In this document: one piece after another, positions 57,561 through 64,000 of the stretch | Position numbering within the stretch: the first letter of the stretch is position 1 | Layout of the letters: every line of letters begins with the position of its first letter | DNA from: Hemibagrus wyckioides | Taxonomy: Eukaryota > Chordata > Actinopteri > Siluriformes > Bagridae | DNA length: 64,000 nt | Assembly: GCF_019097595.1 (NCBI RefSeq) | Contig: NC_080715.1 | Location: 22,050,573 to 22,114,572 of the forward strand | Direction: 5' to 3' | Notes under the pieces: model-generated | Databases searched by the model: none | What the model saw: only the letters and a program-made list of their open reading frames with translations | What the model was told of the DNA's origin: nothing | Translations under genes and position numbers: made by a program

Positions 57561-58016
57561 TTGACATTTAAAGGTTATGCATTCCCATTCTGCAGACATA
57601 TAATGTCATATGAGCTGAAGCAGTCCTGGCATAATAAACCTTCGGATTTAGCAATGGAAAGAAACACAAGAGGTTAAAGTACAGCAATGTTTGCATTTTG
57701 CAAGTAATTCTCACTGAATTTCAGAGATCAGCATCACCATTCTGTAAGATATTTTATCTTCAGCACTACCTTCCTCCGTTTTAGTTGTTTTTATTCCTTT
57801 TTTTTTTTCCCTATTCTGGACCATGCTTGTGTACTTACCATTGTGTCAGAGATGTTAGTTTAAACAACAGGCAAAAATATAAGGGACACTAAAATCATTT
57901 TCTGTTATTCTGCAAAACTTTTATTGAACAAAAGTATTTTAATTCTCTCCACACTGTCCTCAGTACAGTACCATAATCCTTAATGCTGGATCTAAACAAT
58001 TCATCATATATGCAAT

Positions 58017-58176
<160 letters not shown>

Positions 58177-59545
58177 ATGTATTTATTTTTTATTCATGAA
58201 TATGTATATGTACATATAGTGGAAAGAAGAATTAAATAACATTGCTCAATAACATTCAGACATATCTTATTCCAATCATTAAAAAAAACCTTGAACACCA
58301 CTCTTCTCGGTAAACAGACAGGTGTGGCAAAAGTAAAGAGAATGAAAACATTTTACATGTATTATTACTCTTAGTGTTCACAATCAGCTAGGCAAGTGTG
58401 AGTGTTATTGAGAGAAGAAAAGACGACATGGGTGTTTGTGTGTATAAGGGAACTCTGAGTTGATAAGGGCACTAAGCATAGCCATACTGAAGATATGTGG
58501 CACATTTGGCTGTAGAAGGAGACATTCAAAAACCTGGCTGGGCTACAAAGATGCCTAGCCCGTTCTCTTCCTTAATGCATCAGGGCTGATAGACATAGCC
58601 CCTTTATAAGCACCCTGAACCTAAAGAAACCCTGAAGAGCGACTTATGGTAAACATTTGAGCTGAGTACAGTAAGAACCGGGAAACCAAGGTTCACTGTG
58701 AGCACTGAGTCAGTGAAACTGAGAGCTGGCATGAATGGAAGTCAGCATTAGTAATCGGCTTCAAGGCTGAAACAGTCTCGGGAGGATAAGTGAGTGCACA
58801 GTTCAGATTAGTAGTAGGTCTATTGAGCTCCAAGTCTAGTGCTGAAGTACATTTAAACTGAATTCTGATATAGTTGCAGTGGCAGACATGCAAAGAAGCT
58901 GATGTGCTCTACATACTGGCTCTTCAGGTGGAAACACAATCTGGGCTGTGTCCCACTGTGCACTTCATGCTTTTTACCCTTAAAAACCAAATACATAAAG
59001 CAGTGCAAAAGATCAGTATATAAATCTAAACCTGTGCTTAGCTGCTCATCACATGCTATGACCAAAATCATAATCCATCCTACTGCTGGCCTGATATGCC
59101 ACAAATTAATGCACAAAGTGAAGTATCTGAAACAGTCTAGGTTGGAGTGAGACAGGCTCTAAAACGCAGATGCTATTTTACCAAAGCCAGTAAGAGCAGA
59201 AGATCTGTACGCCAAAGGCAGAGGGAGTGCTAACAACGGTCACACAGTGAATCAGACCATATTTATTTCTAGGTCCTCCTCAGAGGCCGGAATTCGATCT
59301 TTAATCAAAGAATGTTTAACAGGCTTATGGGTATTTCAACTTAAAAGAACATCCAGTTTCTCCTTGACAGAGCCTGGCAAAGCACAGGGCTCTGAGGCAA
59401 AATATCCTTTTTTGCTCATGAAAGGATCCTGCCATCCAGCCCCAAGGCTTGCTTTAAGTCCTATGAGGAGACAAGCAGAGAGGAGAAAAGGGCAAAAGAA
59501 ATAGTGAAGGAAAGGCAAAATAAGTCCAGTAGGATAAAGCCAAGT

Positions 59546-59759
59546 TCAGGCAAGAGGTTTCACCAGGTAGAGTTTGTCTCCCTGTTCACTGGTGAAAATG
59601 GGAGCTTTTTTGTAGTGCTCTACCAACTCCTCCATACTGTTGAAACGCCGCTGGCCAATGCAGTAGACTCCATCCTGCAGCTGCACCTTGAAGTGTTTAT
59701 TCTTCCCCACGGCCTTCAAAGACACGGAGAAATCACTGGGCTGTAAATGAGCAAGAAAA

Positions 59760-59806
<47 letters not shown>

Positions 59807-60812
59807 TGTTTTAATAAATCATATTAAGTAAAAGGCTAGAACTGCACTTTGACTACTTCTCCACTAGATGGCAGTAACCTCTACCATCAGCTCAAGAGAA
59901 AAACAACTCGAGAGGGACTTTTGTTAATTGCTTTTTCTTGTAGACAAAACACATCAGAAAAAGCAAAAAGTACAATGTCAGCTAAGCATTTTCTCTGTGC
60001 TTCCTGTTTTGTTACAAAGGAAAGCTTGATCCTCACCGAGGACTCGCTGTCTCTTATAAGGAAGTCTCCCTCGACTCCTCGCTCGTTGAGTGCACACTCC
60101 GCCTGATGCCGTGTCACGTTACCGTAGTACCACTCCTTGCCTGCAAACCTGCCTGTACGTGACGGGCCCATGTGGCTGATGGGAGGGGAGGCAGGGCCTC
60201 GTACAGCAGACCCTTCGTTCAAAACCGCCACATAGTTCTTTGGCACAAGGCCGATCACACCCTTGCTGTTCCTACACCTCCACCACTCAGGGTCATTCTC
60301 AGGCTTTTCCACCACCTCCATAGTCTCACCCTTCTCAAAGTTCAGCTCCTCATCAGTAACCGAACTGAAGGGGTACAGTGTCTGGACCACATGGAGTACT
60401 GAGCTCCCTGTGCCTGCAAGCCGGCCATTAACAAGTCCCATCCCTTGCCCCGCTCTCAGGGAACGAAAGCCCCCTAACGTGTCCCCTCCAAAGCTTGTGT
60501 CTGCGTAAGCCGGCTCCTCACGTACATAGTTGGACGGGAACCAGCCCACGCGGCCGTCGTGGCTCCCCCTCCACCAGCCGTCGCTGCACTTCTCCATCAC
60601 CACCACTCGGTCTCCTTTAACTAAACTCAGCTCGTCATCGCGCTCTGCCGTGTAGGAGAACTTCACCATTGCGGGAATGTTCAGGTCGTAGATCCGCTCT
60701 GCCCCACCCATTCCACTTCCTCCTGCGCTCCCGTTTGATGGGTACTCTGCATCCGTGCTGGGTGTGGGAGATGTATCACGTGCACTTGTCTTCCTTTTCG
60801 TTTTGCCGAGAC
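59546..60812 (-). CDS. nck2: NCK2 adaptor protein, last two coding exons (5' part outside window)
   Basis: NCK2 is a cytoplasmic SH3-SH3-SH3-SH2 adaptor that links phosphotyrosine receptors to actin regulators such as PAK and WASP-family proteins. Two exons are present: 60812-60037 (776 nt, opening in phase 1) and 59740-59546 (ends TGA), together 322 residues. In order they hold a linker [22 protein letters not shown]3-2 ([31 protein letters not shown]), SH3-3 ([31 protein letters not shown]) and SH2 ([28 protein letters not shown] with its phosphotyrosine-binding Arg, then KHFKVQL and YCIGQRRF). The C-terminus is LYLVKPLA. A Gly/Ser-rich insert follows NGS before the second SH3. The [11 protein letters not shown] linker identifies NCK2 rather than NCK1. 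The first SH3 exon is not in the 3.2 kb to the right edge. Confidence 0.96.
59758..59804. repeat. (GA)n microsatellite in the last nck2 intron
   Basis: About 20 GA dinucleotides with one GATA interruption. Confidence 0.9.
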
Positions 60813-63800
60813 CTGAAAGACAAAAGATGCGTGTTGGTTGCGTATACATGAAGTGAATTCAGAAGGACTGTGTAAGCTTGCTGTGCCATCAGCACTCTGT
60901 GTTTTACAACGAGTTGTTTCATGCATTATCCATCTGATGGATTATACAACATAAACAATTATACAGCCCTTAGGTCTTGTTATATTTTTACACATTAAAT
61001 ATTTATTCCTCCTCTGGCTCCAAGGGCAGCAGGGAGCTGACAGTCATTTAGCTAAACCGTTATCTAATAGAGGACTGCAGTCTCAATCAGAGCTCCAGCA
61101 TCTTTAGTACTCTTATAATGGAGTGATTAGGTGATACAGAAAGAAGGAACGTGTCATGGTCAACGCCGGCCCCTTTAAACTAGCAGCTTTATCAAAATCT
61201 TAATAAGTGCATAAAGAATGAGTCGGCTACAAGGTGCAGACAGAGGAGTGCATGCAAATAATTTAAAATGCACAAGCTATGGAAGAGGTACTCGTGTCTA
61301 TTTAAATCCCTGCAAATGGGACAGATGCATTACCTGTGCTAAGTAGGACACGTTCTGTTGTCAGATAGTGGCATCTCCTATTCTCAGGCAACATAAGTAA
61401 TTCTCCTAGACCCTCTATTACCAGAACAGAAGTGGGAGAAGTTGTAAGTCTGCCCTTGTTGTATGGTAAGTGTAGTGAGACACAGTGAGTGAGTCGAGAC
61501 CTGCTGACTCTCAGTCAACTAGCATCCGAGGCAAGAAAGACAGAAATGGTTTACGTACACCGGCCAGTAGAAGCAAGGTGTTGAGGGGGTAGAAGTGAGT
61601 GTGTCGGGGATTCATTTCTTCAGATCCTCACAACAGAAAGAAAGAGTCCATCAGACAGCTGGTGACCCGTTTAATAACAGAGGTGTAGACGCAAGGGAAC
61701 ATTTGATGACAGTCACAAATCTCTAAGAGGCCATCACACAAACTGAGAGACTTTTCACATCTCTGCTTTTAGTGCACCTGCCACCAGTGTACCTGTCAAT
61801 TAATTCCTACTGGGTATCAGCTGTATGCAAACACATTTCCTTAAAAAAGCATGCAAGAAACTGTAAACTTTAGACTCTTTCAGCAGTCTGGCAGCATCAT
61901 TATATCAAGCACTTAGAGGATCATAAAGGTCAAGGTTGTGAATGAACATACAGGTTAACACAAGACCCAGTGTGAACAACAAATCTATTAGTAGCACTAA
62001 AGTGTAAAAATATCATGTACAATTGTGGGAATACAAAAAGAGACACAGGAAAAAGAGTCTAAAACATAGGTCTTGTAGGTTTAGTTTAATCTGTAAGTGG
62101 TACAGTTACTGTTCAAGTCTAAAAACAGACGCTGACTTTATTGATCCAGCTCAGTCTTGACATACGACAGACGGAAGCCTGCAGAGGGAGGACATGGCCC
62201 AGTGTATACAAAGAACATCGCACAGTTCAAACAAAGTACCAGTCAAAACTTTTCCTCTGTTAGTGATCTGAGAATGTGTTTCCTGGGGAGCTGCATGCAC
62301 TTCTGAGGCTTCTGCTGACAGAGAATGAAGGCAGCAACACAAACAGAACAAAAAGCTTTTGGGAAATCAGAAAATAGAAGCACGTCCCACCAAGTGCATT
62401 CAATACGCGAGCTGAAAAGGAGTAGGAGAGAAGAGAAGAAAAACTTTGAAAAAGAGTAGGATGAGATGAGAAGAAAAAGACCTTGAATGCACGAATATTA
62501 CGTGCTGGTTGTCTTAGATGAGACAAAATGTGAACTGCAAAGGTTCTTTTGAAAAAAATTGGGATATGATGAGTGCAGGACAGGAGGAGCAAGCCACCAA
62601 GAGTCCAAAAGCTTTTTAATATGGAGGAGAACTGCTAAATCATTTACTGGTAAAGTTTGTATATACTGTAAAGGTTGTTGCCTCACCTCACGCTCACCTC
62701 AAACCCATCTTACTAAGCCTACATGCAACCAATGACTTCAGCCTCTCCTACAAATTGTACTGCGCTTTCATATGCTTAAAAGTGTATAGACCTATCAGGC
62801 ATAACATTATGAGCAGTGAGAGGTGAAGTGATTATCTCCTCATCATGGCACCTGTTAGTGGGTGGGATATATTAGGCAGCAAGTGAACATTTTGTCCTCA
62901 AAGTTGATGTGTTAGAAGCAGGAAAAATGGGCAAGTGAAAGGATTTGAGCGTTTGAGAGTTTTGAGCCGAATTGTGCCAAATTGAGCCAAAGGGCCAAAT
63001 TGTGATGGCTAGACGACTGGATCAGAGCATTTCCAGTACTGCAGCTCTTGTGGGGTGTTCCCGGTGTGCAGTGGTCAGTATCTATCAAAAGTGGTCCAAG
63101 GAAGGAACGGTGGTGAACCAGCGACAGGGTCATGATGCACATGAGGAGTGAAGGCTGGCCCGTGTGATCTGATCTAACAGATGAGCTACTGTTGCTCAAA
63201 TTGCTGAAGAACTTAATGCTGGTTCTGATAGAAAGGTGTCAGAATACACAGTGCATGACAGGTCAGGGCTGTTTTGGCAGCAAAAGGGGGACCAACACAA
63301 TATCAGGCAGGTGGTCATAATGTTATGCCTGATCGGTGTATGTGTTATGTATGTTATAGGTATGTGTTTTTACTCATTGTTAGCAATTGAAAACCCTTGT
63401 CATGATGGTGATGATTAATAAGGATGATTATAATGATCATCATCAGCAACAAAATCGTCATCATTATTATCATCATCCTATTTCAATTTTACCTGGGCAT
63501 ATTTCAGAGTGAATAACTTCCTAAGAAAACATAACTACTCTCTTCCAACATTCGTCTCCACCTAAAGCAAAAATACTGAGAGGGGTTGTTTCCATCCTGA
63601 GCACTCAGCTTCAGAACACAGAACTGCTTACAACAAGGGTGTGGGGAGTGTGAGTGAGGAGGCCCTTTCAAAAAGATTAGCTAAGAAGAGTGGCACTGTG
63701 CTGCTTGCCTTCCACCTACACAAGGGGAAAAACATGAGACAAAACCTCCATTCATTAGAGAACAGGGTTAATTATGCTTGCAAACCTACAGACAAACGGT

Positions 63801-64000
63801 GCACATGAATGCACTTCATGAACTACCACTTCAAAATAAACATCAAAACACCTTAAAATAACCGGTCTACATTTGGGGATGGAAAAGAAAAAAAACTTTC
63901 CATAAAAGTCTACAAAGAGGTGAAAACAAAAATTTCAGACAGTCAAAATAATTATGTTGATCATGTGATCGTAATGTTTATTTCTCGTTATCATAGGAAC
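60813..64000 (-). other. nck2 intron (partial)
   Basis: The sequence upstream of the SH3-2/SH3-3 exon, on the nck2 strand. It contains no SH3-1 coding exon. A deleted Tc1-like element lies at 62784-63342, and a short ATC/GAT-rich tract at about 63405-63480. The rest shows nothing I can support. Confidence 0.6.
62784..63342 (-). mobile_element. Deleted Tc1-like element (ATCAGGCATAACATTATGA family)
   Basis: Terminal inverted repeats of about 30 bp: CCTATCAGGCATAACATTAT on the left and ATAATGTTATGCCTGATCGG on the right. The interior keeps the N-terminal transposase part on the minus strand (around CATTTTTCCTGCTTCTAACA) and the right end region (GCAAAAGGGGGACCAACACA). About 1 kb between them is missing, so no catalytic core remains. 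Confidence 0.88.

Overview
This is a vertebrate nuclear window. It has intron-rich genes with GT..AG splice sites, long AT-rich introns, many (CA)n/(TC)n/(TA)n microsatellites and many decayed Tc1/mariner-type transposons. That mix, together with the gene family set, points to a teleost fish. The Tc1 load would fit a catfish-like otophysan, but the species cannot be fixed from sequence alone.

I rebuilt six protein-coding genes by reading exons and checking splice phases. From left to right: the last coding exon of the alpha-2,6-sialyltransferase gene st6gal2 (+, 1859-2109); a teleost multiple tissue (TMT) opsin gene (-, 5846-11198, three of about four coding exons found); complete uxs1, UDP-glucuronate decarboxylase (+, 15 coding exons, 16011-38233, 418 aa); complete ecrg4, augurin (-, 4 coding exons, 39488-44871, 143 aa); a complete small otospiralin-like secreted protein gene (-, 3 coding exons, 49399-50816, 107 aa); and the last two coding exons of the SH2/SH3 adaptor gene nck2 (-, 59546-60812), whose 5' part lies beyond the right edge. 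The st6gal2 / uxs1 / ecrg4 / nck2 neighbourhood matches human 2q12. The opsin and the otospiralin-like gene are additions relative to my recollection of the human order.

St6gal2 and UXS1 both act in the Golgi on glycans: terminal sialylation, and supply of UDP-xylose for proteoglycan linkers. ECRG4 and the otospiralin-like protein are both small secreted products. NCK2 is a cytoplasmic adaptor and the opsin is a light-sensing GPCR. There is no operon-like logic. The shared context is conserved vertebrate synteny.

The rest is intronic or intergenic DNA with repeats: at least four Tc1-like families (several copies folded back on themselves), tRNA-like SINE pieces, L2/CR1-like LINE scraps, a decayed multi-copy protein gene at 55.3-56.1 kb, and an unusual 1.8-kb minisatellite inside the last uxs1 intron.

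The most interesting observation is that the adjacent ecrg4 and otospiralin-like genes look like diverged tandem paralogues. They share the same strand, the same first two intron phases, the same signal-peptide/short-exon layout, and an identical W-x9-W-x7-G-x11-Y-W spacing in their only conserved domain.
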